Assembly (NCBI GenBank): GCA_017462265.1
Contig: JAFTRN010000059.1
Location: forward strand, 1 to 64,000
From: Coprobacter sp.
Lineage (GTDB): Bacteria; Bacteroidota; Bacteroidia; Bacteroidales; UBA11471
Length of the DNA stretch: 64,000 nt
Reading direction: 5' to 3'
Shown: positions 17,619-27,180 of the stretch, piece by piece
Numbering within the stretch: position 1 is the first letter of the stretch
How the letters are laid out: each line of letters starts with the position of its first letter
Made by a program: the position numbers and the translations under genes
The notes under the pieces: model-generated
The model's database searches: none
Told to the model about the DNA's origin: nothing
The model's input: only the letters and a program-made list of their open reading frames with translations

Positions 17619-19364
17619 TTACTTTGTTTGCGTTCTTGCACTTTTTTTTACAACTTTTTGTGCAGATTGTATTTTGCATTTCCATATTACCGCGTTGTAA
17701 TGCTCTATGGACGTGCAGAACAGGGTGTCGGGGTCGAGCGTTTTGGAACATTTCTCCCCACTGAGAAGCTCGGTACACTCTACGATGCCTGGCCGTATAT
17801 TCCAATGTTCGAACGCGTGTCGGGGCAGTCGTATGCGTATATCGGTAGCCCAAGCGTTGAAATTGACGGCGATGAGCAGTAGCTCGTTCTTATGTCGGCG
17901 CAAGAATGTGTAGTTATGATGCGGATCTATGGCGTCGTTGTCGAAATTCACATACATCAGGTCGAAAAAATCACCTTCTCGCAGTGCCGCCTCTTTATTG
18001 CATAGGGTTAAAGCCTTGCGGTACATTTCGCGCAGTAGCTTCTGCTCGTCGGTGAGGCACTCGGAGTTGCATTTTCCTCGGTTGTACCAAGCTCGTATCG
18101 AGGGTACACTCCAATAGTCGAAGATGGTAGTACGTCCGTCGAGCCCGCTGAATCCTTCGGCGTCGTCGGCCGATTCGCCCAATTCTTGGCCGAAATAGAG
18201 CAGAAATGGGTTGGTGTTCATCATCGCCGATACGATAAAGGCGGGATAGGCTTTGAACGCGTCTCCGCAATAGGCGGGAGAGGCCACCCGTTGCTCATCG
18301 TGGTTTTCGAGAAAATTTACCATTTGTCGGTTGATACCTTCGAGCGACTGCCAGCAGTTGCTTATCTGCAATACCGATGAGCGGCGGTTTACGATGCTGC
18401 GTAGCAGGTCATACAGTCCCACTTTGTCGTAGAGGTAGTCGAAGTGTCCGTTGTGCAGGTAGTTGCGATATTCACCGGGATTATATACCTCGGCAATGAA
18501 CACGACGTGCGGATATTGAGCCTTAACTTGCGGGATAGCCCAACCCCAAAATTCCACCGGCACCATCTCGGCCATATCGCAACGAAATCCGTCGATGTCT
18601 TTACCGGCCCAGAACAGCAGAATATCGCGCATCTTTGTCCATGTATCGGGCGTAGGATTGAAGTTTTTTCGTCGGCAATTCAGGTAATCCACGCCATAGT
18701 TGAGCTTCACGGTCTCGTACCAATCGTTACGTCCCGGCGATGGGGTGAAACAATCGTTTCCTGTGGCTCGAGCCGGGAACTCGTGATAACGATTGCCCTC
18801 GTCGCCTATCCCAAATTGGGGACAGAACTCCTGCCCGGGAAAATAGTAAAAATTGTTTTGGGGATTGAAGTGATGTGCAGTATTGTCGCAGTCGCCTAAG
18901 TCTTTTATTCCGGCAGGTTTGGCATCGGAGTGATATTGGCGGGCAACATGATTGGGCACAAAATCGATAATGGCCCGCAGTCCGTTTTCGTGGGTGCGGG
19001 TAATCAGAGCCTCGAATTCCTGCATACGAGCCTCCACATCGGTGGCGAGGTCGGGATCTATATCGTAATAGTCTTTTATGGCATAGGGCGAGCCTGCCTT
19101 GCCTTTCACCACATAGGGGTTGTCGGGAGTAATGCCGTGGGCCGAGTAGTCGGTGCAGGTGGCGTGCTCTATCACCCCGGTGTACCACACGTGCGTACAT
19201 CCGAGTTTCTTTATCTCTTTCAGTGCTTTAGGGGTGATGTCGTCCAACTTGCCCACCCCGTTTTCGGTGATGTCGCCATTGGGGACGCATCTCTCGGTCG
19301 TATTGCCGAAAAGTCGCGGCAACATCTGATATATGATTATTTTCTCTTGTTTCATGGGAATCAA
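17619..19364 (-). CDS. GH13 alpha-amylase-family enzyme
   Basis: A 581-residue glucan-active enzyme without a signal peptide, so cytoplasmic. The GH13 conserved regions are present in order: AIIDFVPNHV (region I), DGFRCDMAEMV with the nucleophile Asp (II), VFIAEVYNP with the acid/base Glu (III) and NFLENHDEQR with the third acid (IV). A C-terminal beta-domain begins near residue 480. The exact specificity (amylase, maltodextrin-active or glycogen-related) cannot be fixed from sequence. ATG at 19355 (MKQEK) is an alternative start 3 residues inside. The Dabb-family gene lies 19 bases upstream on the same strand and may be in the same transcript. Confidence 0.9.
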   Translation of the reverse strand: MIPMKQEKIIIYQMLPRLFGNTTERCVPNGDITENGVGKLDDITPKALKEIKKLGCTHVWYTGVIEHATCTDYSAHGITPDNPYVVKGKAGSPYAIKDYYDIDPDLATDVEARMQEFEALITRTHENGLRAIIDFVPNHVARQYHSDAKPAGIKDLGDCDNTAHHFNPQNNFYYFPGQEFCPQFGIGDEGNRYHEFPARATGNDCFTPSPGRNDWYETVKLNYGVDYLNCRRKNFNPTPDTWTKMRDILLFWAGKDIDGFRCDMAEMVPVEFWGWAIPQVKAQYPHVVFIAEVYNPGEYRNYLHNGHFDYLYDKVGLYDLLRSIVNRRSSVLQISNCWQSLEGINRQMVNFLENHDEQRVASPAYCGDAFKAYPAFIVSAMMNTNPFLLYFGQELGESADDAEGFSGLDGRTTIFDYWSVPSIRAWYNRGKCNSECLTDEQKLLREMYRKALTLCNKEAALREGDFFDLMYVNFDNDAIDPHHNYTFLRRHKNELLLIAVNFNAWATDIRIRLPRHAFEHWNIRPGIVECTELLSGEKCSKTLDPDTLFCTSIEHYNAVIWKCKIQSAQKVVKKSARTQTK

Positions 19365-19383
19365 AAAATTCTCTGAAGCATTT

Positions 19384-19683
19384 TTAGAAAATATAATCTA
19401 CACAAGCCCGATTCTCTTTTACATCGGCGAGTAACTTGGCGGCCGCTACATGAGCAGGGTGTATGGCATAGCGCTGTACATCGTCCATATTCTCGAGAGT
19501 GGCGGTGAGCGCGATGTCCCACATCTCGGCAGGGTTGTCATTCAATCCCACCTCTACCTCGATCAAGAAAGGAATACTCTCTTTCAATGCCTCAATGGCG
19601 GTTTTGAAAACCTGCATTACTCCCTGCTTCTCATTGGCGGGTATGTCGTTTTTTAATTTGAAAAGTACTATATGTTTAACCAT
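19384..19683 (-). CDS. Dabb (stress-responsive A/B barrel) protein
   Basis: A 99-residue single-domain protein with the Dabb start MVKHIVLFKLK, a central strand VEVGLN and the tail HPAHVAAAKLLADVKENRACVDYIF, all typical of this dimeric alpha/beta-barrel family. Cellular role unclear; family members range from stress proteins to small ring-forming enzymes. It sits directly ahead of the GH13 gene. A TACTTTTG at 19752-19759 on the minus strand is a possible -7 box. Confidence 0.9.
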   Translation of the reverse strand: MVKHIVLFKLKNDIPANEKQGVMQVFKTAIEALKESIPFLIEVEVGLNDNPAEMWDIALTATLENMDDVQRYAIHPAHVAAAKLLADVKENRACVDYIF

Positions 19684-19818
19684 AATAGAAAAAGTTGTAT
19701 ATTTGTGATACCGATTCCGAGGTATCAGCCTATGGCGTCGGTTTGAAGTTGCAAAAGTACTCTTTTTTTTTGATACTTTCAGTCGCCACTAAACTACAAA
19801 AGTAAAATATATAAAAAT

Positions 19819-20706
19819 ATGAAAACCTTGAAACACCTTTTTACATTTGCGTGTATGGCATTGATATGCCCCACACTATCGGCACAGCGGTCGTTTACCA
19901 TTGCCGTGTGGCCCGATGGCGCGGCCGAAGACAATGGTATCGTAGCCGAAGAAAAAATCGAAAATGGTCGTCAACTCAATACCAAAACGGCCGAATTGTT
20001 TGTGTATCTGCCCGAAAAGAAAGTGAATACAGGTGTGGCGGTCGTAATATGTCCCGGTGGCGGCTATGCCCGTCAAGCTATGGAACACGAGGGGTCACAA
20101 TTTGCCGAGATGTTGCAAAAGAAGGGTGTCGCCGGTATCATACTCAAATATCGATTGCCCAACGGGCACCATAACATACCTCTTACCGACGCGCAAGAGG
20201 CTGTGCGCATAGTCCGAGCCAATGCCGAGAAGTGGGGCATCGATCCGCAGAGAGTGGGTGTATCGGGATTTTCGGCCGGAGGTCATTTAGCATCGACGCT
20301 TGGCACGCACTTCGACGAGGCTTCGCGCCCCGATTTTATGTTATTGTTCTATCCGGTAGTGACCATGGGACAATATACACATAAAGGTTCGCGTGATAAT
20401 TTACTCGGAGCGGAGAAAAACAACAAATCCTTGTTATGGCTCTATTCTAACGAACTGCAAATTACGCCTGACACCCCGCCGGCACTCTTCTTGCTGAGCG
20501 ACGACGATGCAGCCGTGCCACCGGCCAACAGTGTGCAGATGTATCTGGCGATGAAAGAGCTTGGCATACCGGCCTCTATGCATATATTCCCGGGTGGCGG
20601 TCACGGGTGGGGTTGTCGCGAGACATTTGCCTATCACAACGAGTGGCAAGAGCTGATGTGGCGTTGGCTTTTTGACATGAATTTTATACTAAAAGTCCAC
20701 AAATGA
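19819..20706 (+). CDS. Secreted alpha/beta-hydrolase (esterase, acetylxylan-esterase-like)
   Basis: A 295-residue hydrolase with a signal peptide (about 1-22). The oxyanion loop ICPGGGYARQAMEHEG, nucleophile elbow GFSAGGH, acid DDDAAVP and histidine GGGHGWG are all present and in the order expected for the BD-FAE/acetylxylan-esterase type of carbohydrate esterase. It would remove acyl groups from sugars in the periplasm. No glycan-degrading partner is adjacent, so the substrate is open. Confidence 0.88.
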   Translation: MKTLKHLFTFACMALICPTLSAQRSFTIAVWPDGAAEDNGIVAEEKIENGRQLNTKTAELFVYLPEKKVNTGVAVVICPGGGYARQAMEHEGSQFAEMLQKKGVAGIILKYRLPNGHHNIPLTDAQEAVRIVRANAEKWGIDPQRVGVSGFSAGGHLASTLGTHFDEASRPDFMLLFYPVVTMGQYTHKGSRDNLLGAEKNNKSLLWLYSNELQITPDTPPALFLLSDDDAAVPPANSVQMYLAMKELGIPASMHIFPGGGHGWGCRETFAYHNEWQELMWRWLFDMNFILKVHK

Positions 20707-20733
20707 CAATTTTTATCTAAAAAAGTGGCAAAA

Positions 20734-20766
20734 ATTGTGGAAATATAATTCTATTTACTATATTTG
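20734..20766 (+). promoter_or_regulatory. Promoter of the DUF3332 gene
   Basis: TATATTTG at 20759-20766 with ATTG about 21 bases upstream (20734-20737). It leaves a leader of about 30 bases before the ATG at 20801. Confidence 0.65.
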
Positions 20767-20800
20767 TGCTTCAATAACCATAACCATAAAAAATTGTATT

Positions 20801-21337
20801 ATGAAAAAGAAACTTACTGTAGCTGTTGCCGTGCTTTTGAGCGGTACTGTATTGTTCTCGAGTTGTATCGGTTCTTTCGGATTGACCAGCCGTCTTTTTG
20901 AATGGAATAATAATGTACACGAAAACAAATGGGTGAACGAAATCGTATTCTTCGCATTCTGCGTACTTCCCGTTTACGAAATATCTTTGATCGCCGACGG
21001 ATTGGTTCTCAACTCTATTGAATTCTGGACCGGAAGCAACCCCATGGCCGACAATGTGAAAAATATCAAAGGTGAAAATGGCGAATATACCGTAGCTTCT
21101 CACGAAAACGGTTACACCATCACCGATACCGCTACCAACGAAACCGTAGAATTTACCTACAACAGCGAAAACAACTCTTGGGCTGTTGACGGAACTACTT
21201 TCCTCACTTTTGTTGACGACAACCACGTAAGTGTTCTCTCCGGCGATGGTGAAATGGTAACCGTTGAGAATTCTGAAGCCGGTCTTATGGCTTACAAATC
21301 AATGGTTTGCGCTGCTTCATTCATGGCAAGCAAATAA
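20801..21337 (+). CDS. DUF3332 lipoprotein
   Basis: A 178-residue lipoprotein; the lipobox LFSSC places the anchor near Cys22. The GSFGLTSRLFEWNNNV...NKWVNEIVFF block and two hydrophobic stretches (PVYEISLIADGLVLNSIEFW) are the DUF3332 signature. Function unknown, envelope location. The start is the ATG at 20801; a frame extension to 20735 runs through the promoter and is not used. Confidence 0.9.
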   Translation: MKKKLTVAVAVLLSGTVLFSSCIGSFGLTSRLFEWNNNVHENKWVNEIVFFAFCVLPVYEISLIADGLVLNSIEFWTGSNPMADNVKNIKGENGEYTVASHENGYTITDTATNETVEFTYNSENNSWAVDGTTFLTFVDDNHVSVLSGDGEMVTVENSEAGLMAYKSMVCAASFMASK

Positions 21338-21414
21338 TCATATTTACAATAATAGATAAGGGTGTCTGTGGCTGTCGATGTCGAGATACCCTTATTTTAT
21401 ATATTCATCTCACT

Positions 21415-22134
21415 ATGAAAAAACAGCTGATCTTATTCTTGGCTATCGTGTTGTCGTCGCCTCTCATGGCACAGCTCAACATACAAATGCATTACGATTT
21501 CGGCGAGATAGCCTATGGCGATGAGCTTTCCAATCGCCCCCGATTGACCGCCACGATAGAAAATTTTACCGCCGATAAGTGGGGTAGTACCTACTTTTTC
21601 GTCGATGCCAATTTGGCGGGTAATAAGATGGCAAGTGCCTATGCCGAGCTGTCGCGTGAGTTCCGTTTCTGGAAAGCTCCGATAGCCCTGCATATAGAGT
21701 ATAATGGCGGATTGGCTGCTACCGGAGCCTACAACGATGCCTACCTATTCGGTGGTGCCTATAATTGGGCCAATAGCAATTTCACCAAGACCTTTTCCCT
21801 GCAAGCCATGTATAAATATCTGGCACGTCAGCAGGTGGGTAGCAAGCATAGTTGGCAGGTCACTGCCGTGTGGGGACTACACTTTGGACAAGGGCTCTAC
21901 ACATTCAGCGGATATGTCGATTTGTGGTACGACGAGTCGGTAAACAGTTCGTTGGTGTTGAGCAGTGAACCTCAGTTTTGGTTTAACTTGGCTCCGTTGA
22001 AACGTGTGAACGATGCGTGCAAACTCTCTTTCGGTACCGAGATAGAGATATGCAACAACCTCGTGTGGCCTACCGATGGTATCAACAATCGTTTCTACGT
22101 GATACCCACCCTTGCCGCCAAATGGACATTTTGA
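21415..22134 (+). CDS. DUF5020 outer-membrane protein
   Basis: A 239-residue beta-barrel protein with a signal peptide (about 1-18, ending AQL) and the opening IQMHYDFGEIAYGDELSNRPRLTATIE typical of DUF5020, a family with a Tsx-like channel fold (nucleoside-specific porin-like). The end, YVIPTLAAKWTF, has the terminal Phe of outer-membrane barrels. A longer frame from 21307 overlaps the previous gene and has no signal peptide in place, so the ATG at 21415 is used. Transport of nucleosides is suggested by family fold only. It is closed by a strong terminator. Confidence 0.85.
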   Translation: MKKQLILFLAIVLSSPLMAQLNIQMHYDFGEIAYGDELSNRPRLTATIENFTADKWGSTYFFVDANLAGNKMASAYAELSREFRFWKAPIALHIEYNGGLAATGAYNDAYLFGGAYNWANSNFTKTFSLQAMYKYLARQQVGSKHSWQVTAVWGLHFGQGLYTFSGYVDLWYDESVNSSLVLSSEPQFWFNLAPLKRVNDACKLSFGTEIEICNNLVWPTDGINNRFYVIPTLAAKWTF

Positions 22135-22160
22135 TAGCTACGATGTCGTAAGATAAATAT

Positions 22161-22200
22161 AACCCGCCTCATTTTGTTCTTTCAAAAATGAGACGGGTTT
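22161..22200. terminator. Bidirectional terminator
   Basis: AACCCG-C-CTCATTTT pairs with AAAATGAG-A-CGGGTT and is followed by TTTTCTATT. It lies between the convergent DUF5020 and rprY genes. Confidence 0.85.
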
Positions 22201-22248
22201 TCTATTATGAAGCGAGAGACGCTTTTCTGTGAAAACAACAAGTGAGGG

Positions 22249-22965
22249 TTACTTCATTTTTACTTCGATGTTGGGGACGATGAGCTTGTAGCCCTTGCCG
22301 TGTATATTGATAATCTCTATAGAGGGATCGTCTTTGAGGTGCTTACGCAGTTTGGTGATGTACACGTCCATACTACGGGCGTTGAAGTAATTATCGTCGA
22401 TCCAGATGGTTTTCAACGCAAAATTACGTTCCAATATCTCATTGACGTGGGCGCACAAGAGGCTTAGCAGTTCCGACTCCTTGGTGGTGAGTTTGGTGTT
22501 TTTATCGCCGATAGTCAATACCTGTTTCTGGGTGTCGAAGGTGAAATTGCCCAGTTTGTACATGGAAATTTCTCTACCGCGTTTGCCTTTTACACGACGC
22601 AAAATGGCTTCGATGCGGAATACAAGCTCTTCCATGCTGAAAGGTTTGGTAATGTAGTCGTCGGCACCGATTTTGAAGCCTTCGAGTATATCTTCTTTCA
22701 GCGATTTGGCGGTGAGGAATATGATGGGTACTTCGCCATTGACCTGGCGTATTTCTTGTGCCAGTGTGAAACCATCTTTTTTAGGCATCATCACATCGAG
22801 CACGCACAAGTCGTATTTGCCCTTTAAGAAAGCTTTGTATCCGTTTTCTCCGTCGGAATAGAGGTCGGCGGCATAACCCTTGGCTTGCAAAAACTCTCTC
22901 AGCAACATACCGAGGTTTTCATCATCTTCGCAAAGTAAGATACGCATTTTTTCTTCCATAATCAT
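22249..22965 (-). CDS. rprY: OmpR-family response regulator RprY
   Basis: A 238-residue two-component regulator. The receiver domain (about 8-122) has acidic pair EDD, phosphoacceptor Asp in LDVMMPKKDG, Thr in FLTAKS and Lys in YITKPF. The winged-helix DNA-binding domain (about 140-232) has LTTKESELLSLL and ARSMDVYITKLRKHL. It matches the Bacteroidales RprY group, linked to the sodium pump and stress control. The start overlaps the rprX stop (ATGA), so translation is coupled; MEEKMRILL two codons in is an alternative start. Confidence 0.93.
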   Translation of the reverse strand: MIMEEKMRILLCEDDENLGMLLREFLQAKGYAADLYSDGENGYKAFLKGKYDLCVLDVMMPKKDGFTLAQEIRQVNGEVPIIFLTAKSLKEDILEGFKIGADDYITKPFSMEELVFRIEAILRRVKGKRGREISMYKLGNFTFDTQKQVLTIGDKNTKLTTKESELLSLLCAHVNEILERNFALKTIWIDDNYFNARSMDVYITKLRKHLKDDPSIEIINIHGKGYKLIVPNIEVKMK

Positions 22966-24485
22966 TTGTTTTTAAGGGGTAATGTTATTATAAATGTTGT
23001 TCCTTTGTTTAATTCGCTTTCGGCTCTGATAGTGCCTTTGAGGTCGGTTACAATTTTGTGTACGTAGGCAAGGCCCAGTCCGAATCCTTTCACGTTGTGT
23101 ACATTGCCGGTCGATACACGATAGAATTTTTCAAAAATCTTTTTGAGATCCTCTTTCTTTATACCTATACCGTTGTCTTTGACCTCTATGACAACTTTAT
23201 TGCCGGTAATGAGGGTACGCACATAGAGTTGCAGGGGGGCCTCTTCACGAGCATATTTCACGGCATTGTCGAGCAGGTTGAATATCACGTTTGTAAAATG
23301 CATTTCATCTACCTCCACGATGGCGTCGTCGGCGTCGAGGTCGGCGTCGATACTGCCTCCCAACTGCTCCACCTTCAGTTTGAAGGTGCTCAATACGCCG
23401 GCTATCAAGTCGTTTACATCGAGTATTGATAGTTTCATCATGGTCTTTTGTCGCTCGAACATCGACATTTGTAACACCTTTTCGACTTGGAAACGCAGAC
23501 GTTTCGTCTCGTCGTTGATGACCGTGGATATGTGGGCGAACATATCGGGGCTTTTGGCTACTGAGGGATCTTTCAGCATCTGGGCCGCCAGCGATATGGT
23601 CGATATCGGGGTTTTGAACTCGTGCGTCATGTTGTTGATGAAATCATTTTTCATCTCGGTGAGTTTCTTCTGTCGGAACAGTTTCGCGATGGTGAAGATG
23701 AATGTTACCAATAGCACCAACGTAAATGCGAACGAGGGGATACTGAATTGTATGGAGTCGAAGATATAATCTTTCTTGGTGGGGAAATATACCGCCAACT
23801 GATTTTGTCGCTTCGAGGGGTCATTGGGAAAGAGGGTTATCGTGTATCGGGTGGCATTGCTCTCGGGGTTGTATCCGGCCGATTTATACATGATTTTGCT
23901 CTTAGGGTTGAGTATGGCGTATTGGAATGGTATGTTCAGCCCGTTGTTACGCAACTCGGCTTGCAGGTATTGCGACAGCATTTCGGTATCGACGCGCTCC
24001 AATATGGGGCGATTGCTGGCCGTAGATAGTATGTTGAGTATCACGTTTTCCAACAATCCTTTCTGGTAGAGGTACTGATTCTTGAGTACCTCTTGCATAT
24101 CTTTGTAGGTGCTCGATATGGAGCCACTGCTCCCGGGTCTCTTCTTCTCGGGGAGTGAGAAAGTGTATTCTTGTATATTGAACGTGCTGATAGAGCTTCC
24201 ATCGGGCGATACATAGGTCTTTTGTTGACTTACGATGGCCGTAGAGCCTAATTCGATAGTAAGCAATCGTTTCTGATTTTCCTCTATGTCCTCGGCCAGG
24301 TAACGCTTGGTCTCGTCCTGCTCCAATTGCGTCGATACGGCATATAGGCTGCGTTTTACGGCCTCCGAAAATTGCTCGTTGCGCATCTTCACCATATTCT
24401 CTATATACGACATCTGCATATAGAGGAGCACGGAGAAGGTCAGTGCCATGATGATGGCGAGCAGCCATATTGTCGATTTTTTCAT
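22962..24485 (-). CDS. rprX: Sensor histidine kinase RprX
   Basis: A 507-residue membrane kinase. The first helix is at about 5-24 and the second at about 252-272, and they enclose a periplasmic sensor of some 225 residues. The dimerisation/phosphoacceptor segment reads NDFINNMTHEFKTPIS with the His to be phosphorylated. N-box NVIFNLLDNAVKYA, G1 VKDNGIGI, F-box FEKFYRV and G2 GFGLGLAYV are intact. It phosphorylates RprY, encoded immediately downstream with a 4-base overlap. The periplasmic ligand is unknown. Confidence 0.93.
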   Translation of the reverse strand: MKKSTIWLLAIIMALTFSVLLYMQMSYIENMVKMRNEQFSEAVKRSLYAVSTQLEQDETKRYLAEDIEENQKRLLTIELGSTAIVSQQKTYVSPDGSSISTFNIQEYTFSLPEKKRPGSSGSISSTYKDMQEVLKNQYLYQKGLLENVILNILSTASNRPILERVDTEMLSQYLQAELRNNGLNIPFQYAILNPKSKIMYKSAGYNPESNATRYTITLFPNDPSKRQNQLAVYFPTKKDYIFDSIQFSIPSFAFTLVLLVTFIFTIAKLFRQKKLTEMKNDFINNMTHEFKTPISTISLAAQMLKDPSVAKSPDMFAHISTVINDETKRLRFQVEKVLQMSMFERQKTMMKLSILDVNDLIAGVLSTFKLKVEQLGGSIDADLDADDAIVEVDEMHFTNVIFNLLDNAVKYAREEAPLQLYVRTLITGNKVVIEVKDNGIGIKKEDLKKIFEKFYRVSTGNVHNVKGFGLGLAYVHKIVTDLKGTIRAESELNKGTTFIITLPLKNK

Positions 24486-24522
24486 TACTTCTATATTTGG
24501 TTAAGAACCCGTAACTTGTTGC

Positions 24523-24670
24523 TTGAAGCTATGTTTGTTTTTTAGAAAATTTCAAACAACTTCTTAAAACTATTTTTTTCTTGATAAACAATCGGATTTG
24601 CCTTTTGTTTAACATTGTGCGAAGCTCTTTGAATTTTTCTTAAAAAGTATATTCGGCCTCAAAACAACAT
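24523..24670. repeat. Two degenerate termini of the dispersed element
   Basis: 24523-24568 reads TTGAAGC...TTTTAGAAAATTTC-AAACAACTTCTT, like the right terminus. 24631-24670 reads TTTTTCTTAAAAAGTATATTCGGCCTC in inverted form, like the start of copy C. They are diverged and separated by unrelated A+T-rich sequence. The 334-base gap between rprX and the EF-G gene otherwise holds only the terminator at 24732. Confidence 0.45.
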
Positions 24671-24731
24671 TAAATAGAATTCTCTTGTTTAATATTTCGG
24701 TGCTAAATTAACAATTAAATGTTAAATAACA

Positions 24732-24761
24732 AAATAGCCGCTCGGGCTCGAGCGGCTATTT
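24732..24761 (-). terminator. Terminator of the EF-G2-like gene
   Basis: AAATAGCCGCTCG and CGAGCGGCTATTT form a 13-bp perfect stem with a 4-base loop, about 60 bases after the stop. Confidence 0.85.
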
Positions 24762-24819
24762 ATATAAATTTAACGAATGAGAGCTCTCTATTGAGCGATC
24801 GCAAACATTGGTTGAGGAA

Positions 24820-26976
24820 TTATTCTTCGGACTGAGTGGCAGCGTACTCTTTCAACAATTTTTCTTGTACGTCGCCCGGTACGAGTTCGTAAGAGGCGAA
24901 TTTCATGTTGAACGAGGAGCGTCCACCGGTGATGGAACTGAGGGCGGTAGAGTATGATGCCATCTCTTTGAGAGGCACTTTGGCGATGATTTTTTCAAAG
25001 CCTTTCACGCTTTCCATACCCATGATTATGGCGCGACGACCTTGCAAGTCGCTCATTACATCACCCATTTTGTCGCCGGGGGTGAGTACCTCCACATCGT
25101 AAACGGGTTCGAGAATTTTCGGACCGGCGTTGCGGAAAGCTTCGCTGAATGCGTTACGGCCGGCAAGGCGGAATGAGATTTCGTTCGAATCTACCGGGTG
25201 CATCTTTCCGTCATATACGCACACTCTTACATCGCGAGCATACGAACCTGTGAGGGGACCTTGCTCCATACGGTCCATCAATCCTTTGAGTATTGCCGGG
25301 AGGAAACGAGCGTCGATAGCACCACCCACGATACAGTTTACAAATACAAGTTTTCCGCCCCAATCGAGGTCGATAACCTGGGTATCGCGTACGTTCATCT
25401 TGAACTCTTGATTACCAAATTTGTAGGTGTCGGGAGCAGGCATGCCTTCGTAATAAGGCTCTACGATGAGGTGTACCTCGCCAAATTGTCCGGCACCACC
25501 CGATTGCTTTTTGTGACGATAGTCGGCACGAGAAGCCTTGGTGATGGTTTCGCGATAGGGTATGCGGGGTTCTTGATATTCGATAGGCATTTTCTCGTTG
25601 TTCTCGATACGCCATTTGAGTGTGCGCAAGTGGAATTCGCCTTGTCCCGATACGATAGTCTGTTTCAATTCTTTCGATTGCTCAATAATCCATGTGGGAT
25701 CTTCCTCATGCATACGAACGAGGATTTCGTTCAGTTTTTCGGCATCGGCTTCGTTTACCGGTTTTATGGCGCGTTGGAATTTGGAGTTGGGGAATTTCAA
25801 TAATTCAAATTCATATTCGCAACCCTTGGCGTTCAAGGTGTTGCCGGTGCGCACATCTTTCAGTTTTACGGTAGCACCTATATCGCCGGCCACCAATTCA
25901 TCGACCTTGGTACGTATTTGTCCGCAAACACACGACAACTGAGCGATACGCTCTTTGCTACCGCGATTCATGTTTTGCAGGTCATCGCCTTCGTGTATTT
26001 TACCCGACATTACTTTGAAGTAAGAAACTTCTCCGATATGCGGTTCTACGGTCGTTTTGAAGAAATAGAGACTGGTAGGGCCGTCGGCGTCGGGGGCTAC
26101 TTCAGTTCCATCTTTTGATATATGTTTAGGCATCTCGTTTACAAAAGGAACGACATTGCCGAGGAACTCCATCATACGGCGCACGCCCATATCGCGCAAC
26201 GCACTCACGCAGAATACCGGGAATATGTCGCGGGTGATAAGCCCTTTGCGTATTCCTTCGCGCATCTCGTCCTCGGTAAGAGTGCCTTGGTCAAAGAATT
26301 TTTCCATCAACGCCTCATCATTTTCGGCGGCTGCCTCTACGAGTTGTTTATGCAATTCGAGTGCCTTGTCGTATTGGTCGGCAGGTATATCTGTGATTGT
26401 CGGTGTTCCTCCCTCGGGACCCCAACTATACTTTTTCATCAGCAGTACATCGATCATGGAGTTGAATCCGGCTCCACACTCGATAGGATATTGGATAGGT
26501 ATCACCTTGTTGCCGAAATGTTCGCGCAACTGGTCTATTACCGCATCATATTCGGCTTTTTCGCCGTCGAGTTGGTTCATGGCAAAGATTACAGGTTTTT
26601 CCATCTCCTCGGTATAACGGAAGATGTTTTGAGTACCCACTTCCACGCCATATTGTGAGTCTATTACGATAACGCCCGTATCGGTAACGTTCATCGCGGT
26701 GATGGCACTGCCTACAAAGTCATCGGACCCCGGACAGTCTATTACATTCAATTTTTTATTTAAAAATTCGGCATAAAAAACAGTAGAGAATACCGAGTAA
26801 CCATATTCTTTCTCTACCGGAAAATAGTCGGTAACGGTGTTTTGGGCATCTACCGAACCTCTACGTTTTATAACTCCACACTCGTAGAGCATAGCTTCTG
26901 CGAGCGTGGTTTTACCCGAGCCTTTGCTACCCAAGAGGGCAATGTTTTTGATTTCGTTTGACTGATACACTTTCAT
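24820..26976 (-). CDS. EF-G paralogue (EF-G2 type) with altered GTPase motifs
   Basis: A 718-residue translation factor with all five EF-G domains. In place of the canonical G1 AHxDAGKTT it has GSKGSGKTT (16-24). Switch I GIT is replaced by GYS (59-61). G3 reads DCPGSDDF (80-87), where DTPGHVDF is expected, so the catalytic His is Ser84. G4 is NQLD (134-137) instead of NKMD. Domains III-V look normal, with YRETITKASRADYRHKKQSGGAGQFGEV and the C-terminal GRRAIIMGMESVKG. These changes fit the Bacteroides EF-G2 group, reported to support translocation without GTP hydrolysis during starvation in the gut. It is a lone gene, not in a str operon, which also points to the paralogue and not to FusA. 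Confidence 0.9.
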   Translation of the reverse strand: MKVYQSNEIKNIALLGSKGSGKTTLAEAMLYECGVIKRRGSVDAQNTVTDYFPVEKEYGYSVFSTVFYAEFLNKKLNVIDCPGSDDFVGSAITAMNVTDTGVIVIDSQYGVEVGTQNIFRYTEEMEKPVIFAMNQLDGEKAEYDAVIDQLREHFGNKVIPIQYPIECGAGFNSMIDVLLMKKYSWGPEGGTPTITDIPADQYDKALELHKQLVEAAAENDEALMEKFFDQGTLTEDEMREGIRKGLITRDIFPVFCVSALRDMGVRRMMEFLGNVVPFVNEMPKHISKDGTEVAPDADGPTSLYFFKTTVEPHIGEVSYFKVMSGKIHEGDDLQNMNRGSKERIAQLSCVCGQIRTKVDELVAGDIGATVKLKDVRTGNTLNAKGCEYEFELLKFPNSKFQRAIKPVNEADAEKLNEILVRMHEEDPTWIIEQSKELKQTIVSGQGEFHLRTLKWRIENNEKMPIEYQEPRIPYRETITKASRADYRHKKQSGGAGQFGEVHLIVEPYYEGMPAPDTYKFGNQEFKMNVRDTQVIDLDWGGKLVFVNCIVGGAIDARFLPAILKGLMDRMEQGPLTGSYARDVRVCVYDGKMHPVDSNEISFRLAGRNAFSEAFRNAGPKILEPVYDVEVLTPGDKMGDVMSDLQGRRAIIMGMESVKGFEKIIAKVPLKEMASYSTALSSITGGRSSFNMKFASYELVPGDVQEKLLKEYAATQSEE

Positions 26977-27180
26977 AAGAATATCGTTTTAGATGTAAGG
27001 TAATTGTGTTTTTCTGCTTATTGTTTTCACAATAATGACCGCAAATTAGAGAGATTTTTTGTAAAAAGCAATTTATTGCATATGTTACAAAACATATTTC
27101 TAAAACATATATCTATTTATGGGACTATTAATTAATTCGTTGTATTTGGCAGCAGCCTTTTGTATTTAATAAAAGTTAGA

